Shown here piece after piece: positions 12,432-22,351 of a stretch of DNA of 22,538 nt. Within the stretch, counting starts at the first letter, position 1. Every line of letters begins with the position of its first letter. This DNA is from Candidatus Lernaella stagnicola (GTDB lineage Bacteria > Lernaellota > Lernaellaia > Lernaellales > Lernaellaceae), in contig JAVCCK010000032.1 in the NCBI GenBank assembly GCA_030765525.1, forward strand, positions 1-22,538. The letters run 5' to 3'. The notes under the pieces were generated by a model. That model ran no database searches and was not told where the DNA came from. It saw nothing but the letters and a program-made list of their open reading frames with translations. The position numbers and the translations under genes were made by a program.

Positions 12432-15400
12432 TTGGACATACAACTCCTCGAAAACTTGGCGTTACTTTTGGCGTTGAGCGTTTTCTACGGCTTTGTCGCC
12501 GATCGCTGGCAAGGTCGTAATTTGACCTCCCTCGTATTTTCGGGTTTCGTTTTCGGCGCTTTCACTCTGGCGGTAATGTTTCTCCCGTTTCGTTATCAGC
12601 CCGGTATATTTTTCGACAGCCGTTCGGTGGTATTGGCGATGGCGGGGCTGTTCGGCGGCCCGATACCCGCGGCGATTGCCGCCGCGATGGCTAGTGTGTA
12701 CCGGCTTATTTATGGTGGGCCGGGTACACTGACGGGTATCGGCGTCATTTCCACTTCGGCGTCGCTCGGCGTGCTTTTTTACTATCTGCGGCGCCGTGAT
12801 GCCAATATTGTTACGCCGTGGAAATTGGTCATTTTTGGCGCGATTGTCCATGTGGCGATGCTTTTGTGGATGTTTTCTCTACCCGGGGAAACCGCTTGGC
12901 GGGCGCTGCGGGTCATTGCGGTGCCGGTATTAGTTTTTTTCCCGTTGGTGACTGCGTTGCTTGGCACAGTGATGATGGATTTAGAGAGACGCGGTCGGAC
13001 GCGTCAGAGTCTCCGATACTCTACAAGAGCACTTAAAACCCTCAGTCAGTGCAATCGCGCCGTGGCCCGGGCGGTCGAAACGAGAAGTTTTGTCACGGAA
13101 GTGGCGTCCATCCTCGCACGATTCGCCGGATATAGGCTGGTTTGCATCAGCTTAAGGGCTAACGACGGCGAGGGGGCATTGCGTATCGAAGCGTGGGCCG
13201 GCGCGGAGGCCGATAAGGTCGCCGGGTTGACGTTCGATTGGAACGATCCGGCGCTTTGTGAGGGGCCTGTCCGTGCGGCGCTATCGGGCGGAAACGCGGT
13301 TATTCGTCAAGACCTTTTACACGACCCGGAATCGCGTGCCTGGTGGCCCGTGGCGCGAAGGCTTGGATTCGTTTCGTCGATTGCCTTACCGCTGCGCGGC
13401 GGCCACGGCGCCGTCGGCGTTTTAAGTGTTTATTCGTGGGATAGGCGTGAATTCGGTACGAAGGAGCAGAGCTTGCTCAATGAGTTGGCCGACGACATTG
13501 CCTTCGGCTTGGAGTCGTTGCGGGTGCGGCGAGAAGTCGATCGGGCGCATCGTCAGTTGGCCGCCGGCGACGAACGGTATCGGTTGTTGTTTGAAACGAT
13601 GGTGCAGGGCGTGGTGTTTCAGGATTCGCAAGGAAATGTTACGTCGGCCAACGCCGCTGCGGAGCGAATTCTTGGTTTGACGCATGATGAAATTGTCGGC
13701 CGCGCGTCCGCGGATTCGCGGTGGCGGATAATTCGCATGGACGGCAGCGAGTTACCTAGTGAAGAACACCCGGCCATGATCGCGCTTCGAACGGGCAGCC
13801 CGGTGCCGGACGCAGTTTTGGGTGTGTTTAATCCGCGCGAAGAAAACCACCGGTGGATCATCACGAGTTCGAAACCTTTTTTCCGTCCGGGAGAAGAAGA
13901 ACCGTATCAAGTGCAGACGATTTTCGAGGACATCACGGCGCGACGGCGGACCGAAAAATCAATGAGTGCGGCGCAGGACAAGCTTCAGGAACAGGACAAA
14001 ATCTATCAACTAATCACGAAGAACATGAAGGATGTTGTTTGGTTAATGAGTATGAATTTGGACATCCTTTATATGAGCCCAAGTATCGAACGCATTCTGG
14101 GTTTTACGGCGGAGGAAATAAAAAGCCTACCTTTGGATAAGCAGTTGACGCCCGAATCATTCGAGCGATTCATGGCGATGATCGCGCGCACGCTCACTCC
14201 GGAGAATCTGGCGGACAAAGACTTGGACATCACTACCTCCATTGAGGTCGAGCATTATCGAAAGGACGGCACGACCGTTTGGTCGGAATCGTCGGCCGCC
14301 GTGGTTCGCGACGAGCAAGGTTCCCCGACCGGGATTGTCGGTTCGAGCCACGATATTTCCGAACGCAAACAAGCCGAGACCCGCTTGCGTCAAAGCGAGC
14401 AGACGTACCGCCTACTCGCCGATAACACGCTGGATTGCATTTGGACGATGGATATCAACCTGAATTTTATCTACGTAAATCCAGCCATTGAGCCGATGAC
14501 GGGCTACACGCCCGCGGAATGGATGGATTCGAACCTGGCGGATCACGCCGATGCCGAAAACCTCGCCATAATGGCCGGCGTCGTGGGCGAAGCGCTGAGC
14601 AAGCCGCCGGCGGAGAGCGGAATAATTTTCGAGGCAGAGATCAAGAAAAAGAGCGGTGAATCGATTCCCGTGGAAATTGTGGGCAAGGTGATATACGGCC
14701 CGGATGGTAATCCGATCGGCCTACAAGGCACAACGCGAGATATTTCCGAGCGACGCGCCGCGGACGCGGAGTTGAAGCGACAGTATGAAATGTTCGAGTT
14801 GATCATCAATCATATCCCCGTGATGATTGTGATCTACAATCCTAATTTCAATGTGACCTTATTGAACGAGGCTTGCGAAAAGGCGATTGGTTGGCTAACC
14901 AAAGACGCAAAAGAAATCGATCTAATGGAGAGATGCTTTCCGGACCCAGAAATCCGTCAAAAAATACATGAGTTTGTGGACGCGGCGCCGCCCGAGTGGA
15001 TGGACCTCGATTTGACCGCGAGAGACGGCCGCGTGCTGAAAAGTACGTGGACGACAATCGTACTGTCAGACGACACCCGCGTCGCCATCGGTTTGGACAT
15101 TACCGATCAAAAACGGGCCGAGGCCCAGCGCACGGCGTTGGAAGAGCAACTGCGACAATCCCAGAAAATGGAAGCCGTCGGCCGCCTGGCGGGCGGTATT
15201 GCGCACGATTTCAACAACGTACTTACGGCGATTCAAGGATTCTCTGATCTCGTGCTCGATGCCCTGGGTGCCGACCACGAAGCGCGCGAAGACGTGAGGC
15301 AGATCATCGAGGCTTCCGAGAGCGCGGCTCGTTTGACGCAACAACTGCTGGCGTTTTCGCGCAAACAAATCATCGACCCGAAGCCACTGGACCTCAACGG

Positions 15401-16292
15401 CGTACTTGCCAATTCGGAGCAAATCATTCGGCGCTTGATCGGCGAGGATATTGATCTTGCGTTTTATCCCGAACAAGATCTGTGGCGGATTCATTTCGAC
15501 GCCGGGCAAATCGAGCAGATATTGATGAACCTTGCCGTCAACGCCCGTGACGCCATGCCCCAAGGCGGCAAGTTGACTTTCGAGACCCACAACGTCCCTA
15601 TCGAGGATGTACCGACCGCAGTGAGAACAAAGCTGGTTACGGGCGATTATGTGATGCTGGGAGTTAGCGACAACGGCCATGGTATCGACGCGGAAACACA
15701 AACCAAGATTTTCGATCCTTTTTTCACAACCAAAGAAAAAGGCCGCGGTACCGGGTTGGGGCTGGCGACGGTGTATGGAATCGTCAAGCAAAACAACGGA
15801 TACGTGAGCGTGTACTCCGAAGTGGGTCACGGCACGAGCTTCAAAATCTATCTGCCTCGTATTGGCGCCGATGTGGTGGAAGTGGGGGCAACGACGGTCA
15901 TCAGCGATTTGGAGGGGAGCGAAGTGATCTTGTTGGTCGAAGACCAGGAAAACGTGCGAAACGTTGCCGAAAGGACATTGACTTCTTTCGGATATCGCGT
16001 CCTGGTCGCAGCCGACGGCGAAGAGGCCGTCCGCTTGTTTGATGCGAACGCCGACGACATCGACTTGCTGCTGACCGACGTCATTTTACCCCTCATGGGT
16101 GGAAAGGAGTTGTTGGTCAAACTCAACGAACGTAACCCGGATTTGACGGCGCTCTATATGTCCGGTTACACAGAAAATGCCATCGCCCACCACGGCGTGC
16201 TGGACAAAGGAACTCACTTTCTGCAGAAGCCGTTTCGACCTCGCGAACTCGTCATCAAAGTTAGAGAAGTTCTTGATTTAATAGAAAGATAG
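12432..16292 (+). CDS. Membrane hybrid histidine kinase, LytS-type 5TM sensor with GAF and four PAS domains
   Basis: A 1286-residue protein. Residues 1-185 form a multi-span membrane sensor with the 5TM-5TMR_LYT signature ([17 protein letters not shown] at 61-77, then [10 protein letters not shown] at 90-99). A GAF domain covers about 205-365. Four PAS/PAC units follow at about 378-508, 520-648, 655-778 and 783-897, the ends marked by DITARR, DISERK, DISERR and DITDQK. The HisKA domain carries the phospho-acceptor His925 in GGIAHDFNN. The HATPase domain has the N box ([11 protein letters not shown], 1033-1043), G1 (SDNGHGID), F box (DPFFTTK) and G2 (GRGTGLGL). The C-terminal receiver (about 1164-1285) has phospho-acceptor Asp1216, a SGYTENAI switch and Lys in QKPF, much as in CckA-like hybrids. 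The start is TTG 12432: an in-frame stop at 12414 excludes longer forms and AGAGG precedes it. No partner regulator or phosphotransfer protein is in the window. Confidence 0.92.
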   Translation: MDIQLLENLALLLALSVFYGFVADRWQGRNLTSLVFSGFVFGAFTLAVMFLPFRYQPGIFFDSRSVVLAMAGLFGGPIPAAIAAAMASVYRLIYGGPGTLTGIGVISTSASLGVLFYYLRRRDANIVTPWKLVIFGAIVHVAMLLWMFSLPGETAWRALRVIAVPVLVFFPLVTALLGTVMMDLERRGRTRQSLRYSTRALKTLSQCNRAVARAVETRSFVTEVASILARFAGYRLVCISLRANDGEGALRIEAWAGAEADKVAGLTFDWNDPALCEGPVRAALSGGNAVIRQDLLHDPESRAWWPVARRLGFVSSIALPLRGGHGAVGVLSVYSWDRREFGTKEQSLLNELADDIAFGLESLRVRREVDRAHRQLAAGDERYRLLFETMVQGVVFQDSQGNVTSANAAAERILGLTHDEIVGRASADSRWRIIRMDGSELPSEEHPAMIALRTGSPVPDAVLGVFNPREENHRWIITSSKPFFRPGEEEPYQVQTIFEDITARRRTEKSMSAAQDKLQEQDKIYQLITKNMKDVVWLMSMNLDILYMSPSIERILGFTAEEIKSLPLDKQLTPESFERFMAMIARTLTPENLADKDLDITTSIEVEHYRKDGTTVWSESSAAVVRDEQGSPTGIVGSSHDISERKQAETRLRQSEQTYRLLADNTLDCIWTMDINLNFIYVNPAIEPMTGYTPAEWMDSNLADHADAENLAIMAGVVGEALSKPPAESGIIFEAEIKKKSGESIPVEIVGKVIYGPDGNPIGLQGTTRDISERRAADAELKRQYEMFELIINHIPVMIVIYNPNFNVTLLNEACEKAIGWLTKDAKEIDLMERCFPDPEIRQKIHEFVDAAPPEWMDLDLTARDGRVLKSTWTTIVLSDDTRVAIGLDITDQKRAEAQRTALEEQLRQSQKMEAVGRLAGGIAHDFNNVLTAIQGFSDLVLDALGADHEAREDVRQIIEASESAARLTQQLLAFSRKQIIDPKPLDLNGVLANSEQIIRRLIGEDIDLAFYPEQDLWRIHFDAGQIEQILMNLAVNARDAMPQGGKLTFETHNVPIEDVPTAVRTKLVTGDYVMLGVSDNGHGIDAETQTKIFDPFFTTKEKGRGTGLGLATVYGIVKQNNGYVSVYSEVGHGTSFKIYLPRIGADVVEVGATTVISDLEGSEVILLVEDQENVRNVAERTLTSFGYRVLVAADGEEAVRLFDANADDIDLLLTDVILPLMGGKELLVKLNERNPDLTALYMSGYTENAIAHHGVLDKGTHFLQKPFRPRELVIKVREVLDLIER

Positions 16293-16299
16293 AGCGAAA

Positions 16300-18780
16300 T
16301 CAGTCCGAGTATTCCCGATACGTTTCGTAAATGGCGCGAATTTCTCGTTCCACCAGTTCGTGGTCTTTGCCGTACTTGAGGCGTGACAATTCGCGAATTC
16401 GTTCGGCCGATTCGCGATCTCCCGCACCCAGGGGCGGCAACAGCTCGACGCTGAACGGCTTGTGGCCCAGGGATCCGTAACTGCGGACGAATGCCTGGAA
16501 ATTCGCCGTGCCGCTAAGGTCGCGCTTTGTGAAATACGGCCAGAAGAGGGCCTCGAGCGCCTCGGCGTCGGAGGGCCCGACGCGCAATGTCATCATGGTG
16601 CCCACATTGCCCAGCACAGCCTTGCGTACTTCCACCGGGATTTGGTCGACGTATTGGTGCGCCAGCGTCAGCGAGAGGCCGAACTTCCGACTTTCGGCCA
16701 GCATCTCGGCGAATCGCTGGTCGGCAAACATTTGAAATTCGTCGGCGTACAGATAGAACGGTTGGCGTACGCCATTGACTCCGCGTTTCATGACCGCGTA
16801 TCGAATTCGTGCGATCACCTGGCTGGCGAGCAGCCCGGCCGCCAATTCGCCGAAACGTCCTTTCCCCAAATGGAAGAGGAGGATTTTTCCCGAGTTGACG
16901 ATGTCATCCAGATCCAGCACGCGCGGCTGGCAGGTGATGTTGCGCAAGGCGGTATCAGAGACGAAGCGGGTGAACTTCGAGGTGATGTAAGGGGCGATGC
17001 TACTAATATGCATATCCCCTTTGGCGCGGAGCGCTTCTTCAATGAAGTCATCAATGACGACATCCTGACCCTGTGCTTTTTTCACCAAGTGTTCGCGCAG
17101 TTTGGCGTTGGTGTAGAGCGCGCGAAAGACCATCAGGCTGGGCGTGAGGGAATCGGGCGGCCTTTTCTGACCGAGCAACAGGCCAAGCATGCCGCGAAAG
17201 TGCGATTCGAATATCGGCCCGCCGGCCACCTCCATGTTGTAGGTCAGATTCAAATACGAAAAAAGGTCGTCGATGATAATGTCGCGGGCGTGCCGATAAT
17301 TCTGCTCATCCTCTTCTTCAATGCGCAAAATGTTGAAGCCGACCGGGCGTTCCACGTCGGTTACGTCCACCAGCACGACGTCGTCGGCGCGCTCCGGCGG
17401 AATCCAGCCCAAAATGGTTTCAATCAACGGTCCATGCGGGTCCAGGACCGCCACGCCGCGACCCCGCCGAATGTCGTGCACAATCATGTGTTCCATGACC
17501 GTCGACTTGCCGGTGCCGGTTTGGCCGATGAGGTAGGTGTGGCGAAAGCGCATCGGCTCATCCAGCGAGACGTCCAAACGTCGGCCGCGGTGAGAATTGC
17601 ATCCCAGCGGATAGTCGTCGCCCGACGCCCCGCCCATCGCACCGGTGCGGGCGCGGACCAGGGGCAGGCCGGGATACTCGTTTTCCGAGGGCATGGGCGT
17701 GCGCAAAAACGCCGCCGCTTCAGCGGGTCCGAAGAGCAAATCAAATGTGGGGCAGTCGAGCTTATCGAGCAGGTCGGTGTTGGAGACTTGCGCGATTTGC
17801 GCGCCGCCCCGGTAAATCGAATTGGCGCCGGGGCTGTCAGGCGTAACCGAGGCGTCGTCGAGTGAGCCGATCACCGTGGCAATCACCGAAGCGGCCGGCC
17901 GGGCGGGGCCGGCTAAAAAGACCCGCGCGGCGATTTGATGACCGCCCAGCATCGCCAGGCGTCGCAGCGCTTCCTCCCGCAAAATGTTGACTTGCAGGGA
18001 TAGGACTGTGCGGACTCCCGATGCCGAGCCGCCGGCGCCGAGCAGGTTTTCGGCAGATGCCAGGTTGTCGTGCGCTTCCTCGAGGCAGGTTCCCGGTGAG
18101 CGCTGAAAGCCCGCGAAATGAGACACTAATGCCGTTTCGGGTTCTTGTTGAAGCGTCTCCAGAAGTCGCCGCCACGAGTCGTCCGTGGGCACCCAGGGAT
18201 AAAGGTGCTGCATGCTGAGATGGGCATCGGCCTCGTTCGGCTCAGGGGCGTTGTTCGTGCCGCCAAAGCCGATCGGAGCGTGATGGATTTGGCCGTGGCT
18301 GAGACGCATTTTCTCCACTCGCCGGCGGATTTCCAATACATGCGGCGCTTGCACGTGGCGCGCGACCAGGGCGGCTTCGGATTCGTCTTTGATGGGCCGG
18401 AGCTCGGCATAATCGAGGGTAGTCAGCAGCAGCATCCACAGATCGTGAAAGGCGGTGGAGCAATTCGCCTTTGCTTCCGCGGCTGTCGGGCCGCGTCCGA
18501 GGGCGGCAAAGTGGGTGGTGACGGGGTGCTCGGGCGTTGGGGCGCCGAGGATCAAAAGCCCCTCCATCGGCGTGGGCAAGACGGCCAGGGCGTTGGCCAA
18601 ATCCGTCCAGCGGTCGCGGCATTGGCGGGTGATTTCGCTCACGCGGTGGCCACTGTCGCCGGAGCCGATGTTTTCCCAGAAAAGTTCGGTGGAAAGGACG
18701 CGATCCAGGCGGATAAAACCGAGGGCGATAAACTCGCCTGCCGCTTCGCGCGTTGACGCGCAGAATTCGATCTTGGTCAT
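16300..18780 (-). CDS. VirD4/TraG/HerA-superfamily ATPase, orphan
   Basis: An 826-residue protein with no signal peptide or membrane helix, so probably cytoplasmic. Walker A is GQTGTGKST (residues 419-427). DPHG at 447-450 and the following GFNIL segment are typical of conjugative DNA-pump ATPases. Walker B is FYLYADEFQMF with Asp680 and Glu681, and Gln709 in LAHQY is the likely sensor residue, followed by a TraM-recognition-like region (about 690-760). Residues 1-400 resemble no domain I can name; they are rich in Ala/Leu with no repeats. VirD4/TraG/HerA enzymes translocate DNA or protein substrates as hexamers. ATG 18780 follows AAGGAAG (complement of 18785-18791). The gene converges on the kinase with a 7-base gap and diverges from rpsL. 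No relaxase, VirB or NurA-like neighbour is present, so conjugation, DNA processing and defence are all open; assignment to the ATPase class is firm, the role unknown. Confidence 0.88.
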   Translation of the reverse strand: MTKIEFCASTREAAGEFIALGFIRLDRVLSTELFWENIGSGDSGHRVSEITRQCRDRWTDLANALAVLPTPMEGLLILGAPTPEHPVTTHFAALGRGPTAAEAKANCSTAFHDLWMLLLTTLDYAELRPIKDESEAALVARHVQAPHVLEIRRRVEKMRLSHGQIHHAPIGFGGTNNAPEPNEADAHLSMQHLYPWVPTDDSWRRLLETLQQEPETALVSHFAGFQRSPGTCLEEAHDNLASAENLLGAGGSASGVRTVLSLQVNILREEALRRLAMLGGHQIAARVFLAGPARPAASVIATVIGSLDDASVTPDSPGANSIYRGGAQIAQVSNTDLLDKLDCPTFDLLFGPAEAAAFLRTPMPSENEYPGLPLVRARTGAMGGASGDDYPLGCNSHRGRRLDVSLDEPMRFRHTYLIGQTGTGKSTVMEHMIVHDIRRGRGVAVLDPHGPLIETILGWIPPERADDVVLVDVTDVERPVGFNILRIEEEDEQNYRHARDIIIDDLFSYLNLTYNMEVAGGPIFESHFRGMLGLLLGQKRPPDSLTPSLMVFRALYTNAKLREHLVKKAQGQDVVIDDFIEEALRAKGDMHISSIAPYITSKFTRFVSDTALRNITCQPRVLDLDDIVNSGKILLFHLGKGRFGELAAGLLASQVIARIRYAVMKRGVNGVRQPFYLYADEFQMFADQRFAEMLAESRKFGLSLTLAHQYVDQIPVEVRKAVLGNVGTMMTLRVGPSDAEALEALFWPYFTKRDLSGTANFQAFVRSYGSLGHKPFSVELLPPLGAGDRESAERIRELSRLKYGKDHELVEREIRAIYETYREYSD

Positions 18781-18852
18781 CGTACTTCCTTAATATACAG
18801 GGACACAGAGTACCTCGACGTTGCTACAAGAACGTTGGGAATGCCGAGTGTG

Positions 18853-18880
18853 ATTAGCACGGCTTGATCGCTGTTGTCAA
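18853..18880 (-). promoter_or_regulatory. Candidate promoter of the minus-strand ATPase gene
   Basis: On the minus strand a perfect TTGACA (18880-18875) is followed after 16 bases by GCTAAT (18858-18853), which matches four of six -10 bases. It lies about 73-100 bases upstream of the ATPase start and points away from rpsL. The -10 is weak, so this is tentative. Confidence 0.35.
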
Positions 18881-18949
18881 TTGGCAGCGCGCCGGCGGGG
18901 CGGAATCGAGCTAAATCCAGCGGCAAAAAACGCTTTTGGTAAAAAAGTC

Positions 18950-18978
18950 TTGACAGAACGTGAAAAAGCCAGTATATT
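18950..18978 (+). promoter_or_regulatory. Sigma-70-type promoter of the rpsL-rpsG-fusA-tuf operon
   Basis: TTGACA at 18950-18955, a 17-base spacer, and TATATT at 18973-18978 make a near-consensus housekeeping promoter. An A-rich tract lies just upstream of the -35 (18941-18946). Transcription should begin near 18985, giving a leader of roughly 70 bases before rpsL. Strength and position fit an operon of very highly expressed genes. Confidence 0.88.
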
Positions 18979-18980
18979 TC

Positions 18981-19007
18981 GCGCCCTCTTGTATAAGAGG
19001 TAGGCGC
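18981..19007 (+). other. 5' hairpin in the str operon leader
   Basis: GCGCC and CTCTT (18981-18990) pair with AAGAG (18995-18999) and GGCGC (19003-19007), leaving a GTAT loop and a three-base bulge. It lies at or next to the predicted transcription start, where such stems commonly protect mRNA 5' ends. A regulatory role is inference. Confidence 0.5.
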
Positions 19008-19055
19008 AAGTACTGGAAAAAGCGACGTTACTTTGTTTTAGCGAGAAGGGCGATT

Positions 19056-19427
19056 ATGCCGACAATCAACCAGTTGATTCGCAAGGGCCGTTCAGTCAAA
19101 AAAGAGAAGACTGACGCGCCCGCACTGAAGGGCTGCCCGCAGAAGCGCGGCGTGTGCACACGGGTGTATACGACCACGCCGAAAAAGCCGAACTCGGCGC
19201 TGCGCAAAGTCGCCCGTGTGCGTCTTACAAACGGTATTGAAGTCACGACTTATATCCCCGGTGAAGGACACGCCCTGCAGGAGCACAACGTGGTGTTGAT
19301 TCGCGGCGGGCGAGTCAAGGACTTGCCGGGTGTTCGTTACCACATCGTACGCGGCAAACTCGACGCGACGGGTGTGGAAGGCCGGAAACGCGGCCGTAGT
19401 AAATACGGCACCAAACGGCCGAAGTAG
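19056..19427 (+). CDS. rpsL: 30S ribosomal protein S12 (uS12)
   Basis: A 123-residue S12. ATG 19056 gives the invariant N-terminus [12 protein letters not shown]; the frame is open upstream, but that stretch contains the -10 element and the leader. The decoding-centre loops are intact and of the streptomycin-sensitive type: [12 protein letters not shown] with Lys43, and [13 protein letters not shown] with Lys88 and Asp89 (numbering includes Met1). S12 monitors codon-anticodon pairing in the A site and joins subunit interface movements. An AAGG box precedes the start. rpsG follows after only 11 bases, much closer than in E. coli, where the S7 autoregulatory site occupies that gap. Confidence 0.98.
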   Translation: MPTINQLIRKGRSVKKEKTDAPALKGCPQKRGVCTRVYTTTPKKPNSALRKVARVRLTNGIEVTTYIPGEGHALQEHNVVLIRGGRVKDLPGVRYHIVRGKLDATGVEGRKRGRSKYGTKRPK

Positions 19428-19438
19428 GGGAGTAGGCG

Positions 19439-19909
19439 ATGCCGCGTAGACACGTTATACCCAAACGCGATCCGCAACCGGATTCCCGCTATGGCGATCG
19501 TACTGTTTCCAAATTCATCAGCAATCTGATGAGTATGGGCAAGAAAAGTACCGCCGAGGGCATCTTCTACGGCGCGATGGACTTGGTGGAAAAACGGACC
19601 AATGAAGACGGTCTGAAAGTTTTCAAAACGGCGTTGGAAAACGTCAAGCCGATGGTCGAAGTCCGCAGCCGCCGAGTCGGCGGTTCAACCTATCAGGTGC
19701 CCAGTGAAGTGCGCACCGAGCGGCGCCAGGCGCTGGCGATGCGGTGGATCATCAACTTCTCCCGCAAACGCAGCGAGCATACGATGGTCGAGCGTTTGGC
19801 CGGTGAGTTTGTCGATGCTTTCAACAGCCGCGGCAATTCGGTGAAGAAGCGCGAAGACACCCATAAGATGGCCGAGGCCAACAAGGCTTTCAGTCACTAT
19901 CGGTGGTAA
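19439..19909 (+). CDS. rpsG: 30S ribosomal protein S7 (uS7)
   Basis: A 156-residue S7 of the short bacterial form, opening [20 protein letters not shown] and ending [20 protein letters not shown]. The central block [20 protein letters not shown] (about residues 74-93) is the conserved RNA-binding beta ribbon region. S7 nucleates assembly of the 30S head and lines the E-site mRNA exit. ATG 19439 follows the rpsL stop by 11 bases. An unusually long structured gap separates it from fusA. In E. coli S7 is the repressor of this operon through a site before rpsG; no room for that site exists here, so feedback, if any, must act elsewhere. Confidence 0.97.
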   Translation: MPRRHVIPKRDPQPDSRYGDRTVSKFISNLMSMGKKSTAEGIFYGAMDLVEKRTNEDGLKVFKTALENVKPMVEVRSRRVGGSTYQVPSEVRTERRQALAMRWIINFSRKRSEHTMVERLAGEFVDAFNSRGNSVKKREDTHKMAEANKAFSHYRW

Positions 19910-20204
19910 TTTTTTCGTAGGCGGGAAGCCCCCGCCATCCAGACCGCCCGCTTTCGGTTGGTGGTCGGCGAAAAGGTCTTTTGAAGACGAAATACGGTGA
20001 TTCGGCCACTCGCAACCGACGAGGCCGGCACCAACGGCAGAAAATCGACGAGTTCGATTGTAAGCCGTGAACGAAACGAAAGTATCGTTCGAAAGGACCG
20101 ATCAGCGCATCGCTTGTTGATTGGTCTTTTCGCTTGCTCTTTTACAGGGTACAGGCACGATCCGGTCGGGCCTGTCCCGGGGATACGTGGTAAGGAAGTC
20201 GATC
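19910..20204 (+). promoter_or_regulatory. Structured 295-base rpsG-fusA gap, possible fusA leader
   Basis: There is no supported gene here. Several stems are visible. GGCGGG (19920-19925) pairs with CCCGCC (19931-19936). GACCGCC pairs with GGTGGTC (19942-19948 with 19960-19966, one G-T). The strongest stem is 20090-20107 with 20115-20132, 18 pairs including four G-T pairs around a 7-base loop. ACAGGC (20151-20156) pairs with GCCTGT (20170-20175). The last stem ends 15 bases before the fusA ribosome binding site (AAGGAAG, 20192-20198). No convincing promoter was found. A role in control or processing of fusA-tuf relative to rpsL-rpsG is inference. Confidence 0.5.
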
Positions 20205-22301
20205 GTGGCGAAGGCGAAAAAAAAGGCCAACCCCCTCGAGCGCACCCGGAACATCGGGATTATGGCGCACATCGATGCGGGTAAGACGACCACAACCGAG
20301 CGAATTCTTTACTACACCGGGATAACCTACAAGATCGGCGAGGTTCACGAGGGCACGGCCCAGATGGACTACATGGAGCAGGAACAAGAGCGCGGCATCA
20401 CGATTACGACCGCCGCCACAACCTGCTTCTGGCACGATTACCGGATCAACATCCTGGATACTCCAGGCCACGTGGACTTCACGATTGAGGTCGAACGCAG
20501 CCTGCGGGTGCTGGACGGGGCGGTCGCCGTATTTTGCGGCGTAGGCGGTGTGGAGCCGCAGTCCGAAACCGTCTGGCGGCAATCCGAGAAGTTTCACGTG
20601 CCCAAGATCGCTTTCGTGAACAAGATGGATCGCGTCGGCGCCGACTTCTTCCACGTTGTGGAGATGATGAAAAGCCGGCTCGCGGCCACGCCCCTGGTGA
20701 TGCAGTTACCGATCGGGGCCGAAGCCGACTTCCAAGGCGTCGTTGATCTACTCGGCATGAAGGCGATTCGGTGGGATGAAGAAACCTTGGGAGCGCGGTA
20801 CCACGAGGAACCGATCCCAGACGATCTTTTACATGATGCAGAAAAGTGGCGGACCAAGTTGATAGAAACCGTCGCCGAAAACGACGACGATTTGATGGCC
20901 AAGTACGTGGAAGGCGAAGAAATCGGCGAAGCCGAACTTCGCGCCGCAATCCGGCGGGCCACCTGCTCGCTGGCATTGGTGCCGACGTTGTGCGGCGCCG
21001 CATTCAAAAACAAGGGCGTGCAGCCTTTGCTCGATGCGGTGACCGATTTTTTGCCCAGTCCGGCAGACATTCCGGCGATTGTCGGTATAAATCCGAACAC
21101 GGGCAAGGAAGAACAACGGAGCGCGGACCCGGGCGAACCTTTCGCGGCGTTGGTTTTCAAGCTGCTGAACGATCCTTTCGTCGGCCAACTCGCGTTCTTG
21201 CGTGTGTATTCCGGAAGCGCCCAGATGGGACAGATGGTCTTCAACGTGACCAGAGAGAAGAAAGAGCGTCTGGGCAAGATCCTCAAAATGCACGCCAACA
21301 AGCGCGAAGAGATCAAGGAAATGAGCGCCGGGGACATCGTCGCGGCAGTTGGGCTCAGATCGGTGGCGACGGGGGACACTCTGACCGTGCAGCACAAGCC
21401 GATCGTCCTGGAAGGGCTGGACCTGCCCGAGCCGGTGATTCACATCGCCATCGAGCCTAAGAGTCAGGCCGACCAGGAGAAACTCGAAGAGTCGTTGCAG
21501 CGTCTGGCGCTGGAGGATCCCAGCTTTCAGATCAACGTCGACGAGGACACGGGCCAGACGATCATTTCCGGCATGGGCGAGTTGCACTTGGATATCATTG
21601 TCGACCGTCTCACTCGGGAATTCGGCGTCAACGCCAATGTCGGCAAGCCGCAGGTCGCTTACAAGGAAACGATTACCAAGGCGATCGAGGTTGACGAGAC
21701 TTACGATCGGCAACTGGGCAATCGCGGTCACTTCGCCAAAGTCACGTTGCGGATTGAACCAACGGGCGTGGGCGGCGGCTTCGTGTTCGAAAACGAAGCG
21801 AGCGCCTCCCAGGTGAAAAAGGAATTCGTGCCCATGGTCGAGCAAGGCGTGCAAGGCGCGCTGACCGTCGGCGCACTGGCCGGTTATCCGGTGCAGGACG
21901 TCAAGGTAACACTGACCGGCGGCGCATATCACGAAGTCGACTCCGAGGATATCGATTTCAAAGTGGCGGCGACGATGGCGATCAACAAGAACTTGCGAAA
22001 GGCGCACCCGGTTCTACTCGAGCCGGTCATGGCGCTGGACATCGTCGCCCCAGAGGAATCGGTCGGAGACGTGATCGGCGATTTGAACAGCCGGCGCGGA
22101 CAGATCGTAGGCTTGGAACCGCGCCGCGGCGTACAAGTCGTCAAGGCGCTGGTACCTCTCGCGGCGATGTTTGGATACGCGACGGATTTGCGATCCGCCA
22201 CACAGGGACGGGCGACATACACGATGCAGTTTGCACGTCATGAACCGGTCCCGACACAGATACAGGAAGAAATTGTCAGCCGCATGGGTGGTTACTACTA
22301 A
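20205..22301 (+). CDS. fusA: Elongation factor G
   Basis: A 698-residue EF-G. The start chosen is GTG 20205, behind AAGGAAG at 20192-20198; it gives (M)[23 protein letters not shown], the normal N-terminus. The frame is open further upstream, but that stretch contains the leader hairpins. The G domain has all motifs: [10 protein letters not shown] (21-30, P-loop), RGITI (63-67, switch I), DTPGH (85-89, switch II) and NKMD (139-142). Domains II-V follow, with [15 protein letters not shown] in domain III and AYKETI opening domain IV. EF-G drives translocation of tRNA and mRNA and, with RRF, ribosome recycling. Length and [13 protein letters not shown] favour canonical EF-G rather than a paralogue. 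tuf follows after 50 bases. Confidence 0.97.
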   Translation: MAKAKKKANPLERTRNIGIMAHIDAGKTTTTERILYYTGITYKIGEVHEGTAQMDYMEQEQERGITITTAATTCFWHDYRINILDTPGHVDFTIEVERSLRVLDGAVAVFCGVGGVEPQSETVWRQSEKFHVPKIAFVNKMDRVGADFFHVVEMMKSRLAATPLVMQLPIGAEADFQGVVDLLGMKAIRWDEETLGARYHEEPIPDDLLHDAEKWRTKLIETVAENDDDLMAKYVEGEEIGEAELRAAIRRATCSLALVPTLCGAAFKNKGVQPLLDAVTDFLPSPADIPAIVGINPNTGKEEQRSADPGEPFAALVFKLLNDPFVGQLAFLRVYSGSAQMGQMVFNVTREKKERLGKILKMHANKREEIKEMSAGDIVAAVGLRSVATGDTLTVQHKPIVLEGLDLPEPVIHIAIEPKSQADQEKLEESLQRLALEDPSFQINVDEDTGQTIISGMGELHLDIIVDRLTREFGVNANVGKPQVAYKETITKAIEVDETYDRQLGNRGHFAKVTLRIEPTGVGGGFVFENEASASQVKKEFVPMVEQGVQGALTVGALAGYPVQDVKVTLTGGAYHEVDSEDIDFKVAATMAINKNLRKAHPVLLEPVMALDIVAPEESVGDVIGDLNSRRGQIVGLEPRRGVQVVKALVPLAAMFGYATDLRSATQGRATYTMQFARHEPVPTQIQEEIVSRMGGYY

Positions 22302-22351
22302 ACCGGAGAATCCTAGACGGCGCCAAGCCAGGCTAAGGCAGGAGGAAGAAA

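Noticed and set aside
16462-17865. A 467-codon + strand open frame opposite the ATPase gene.
   Set aside because: The minus-strand frame has Walker A, Walker B and a ribosome binding site; the + strand product shows no domain.
18781-18800. TATATT on the minus strand just upstream of the ATPase start as a -10 element.
   Set aside because: It would place the transcription start inside or past the ribosome binding site, and there is no -35 at 16-18 bases.
18960-19055. A longer N-terminus for S12, since the frame is open upstream of ATG 19056.
   Set aside because: It would include the promoter -10 and the 5' hairpin, and S12 invariably begins MPTINQL-like.
19997-20284. A 95-codon open frame between rpsG and fusA.
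   Set aside because: It overlaps the fusA start and the leader stems, has no good ribosome binding site and looks like no known protein.
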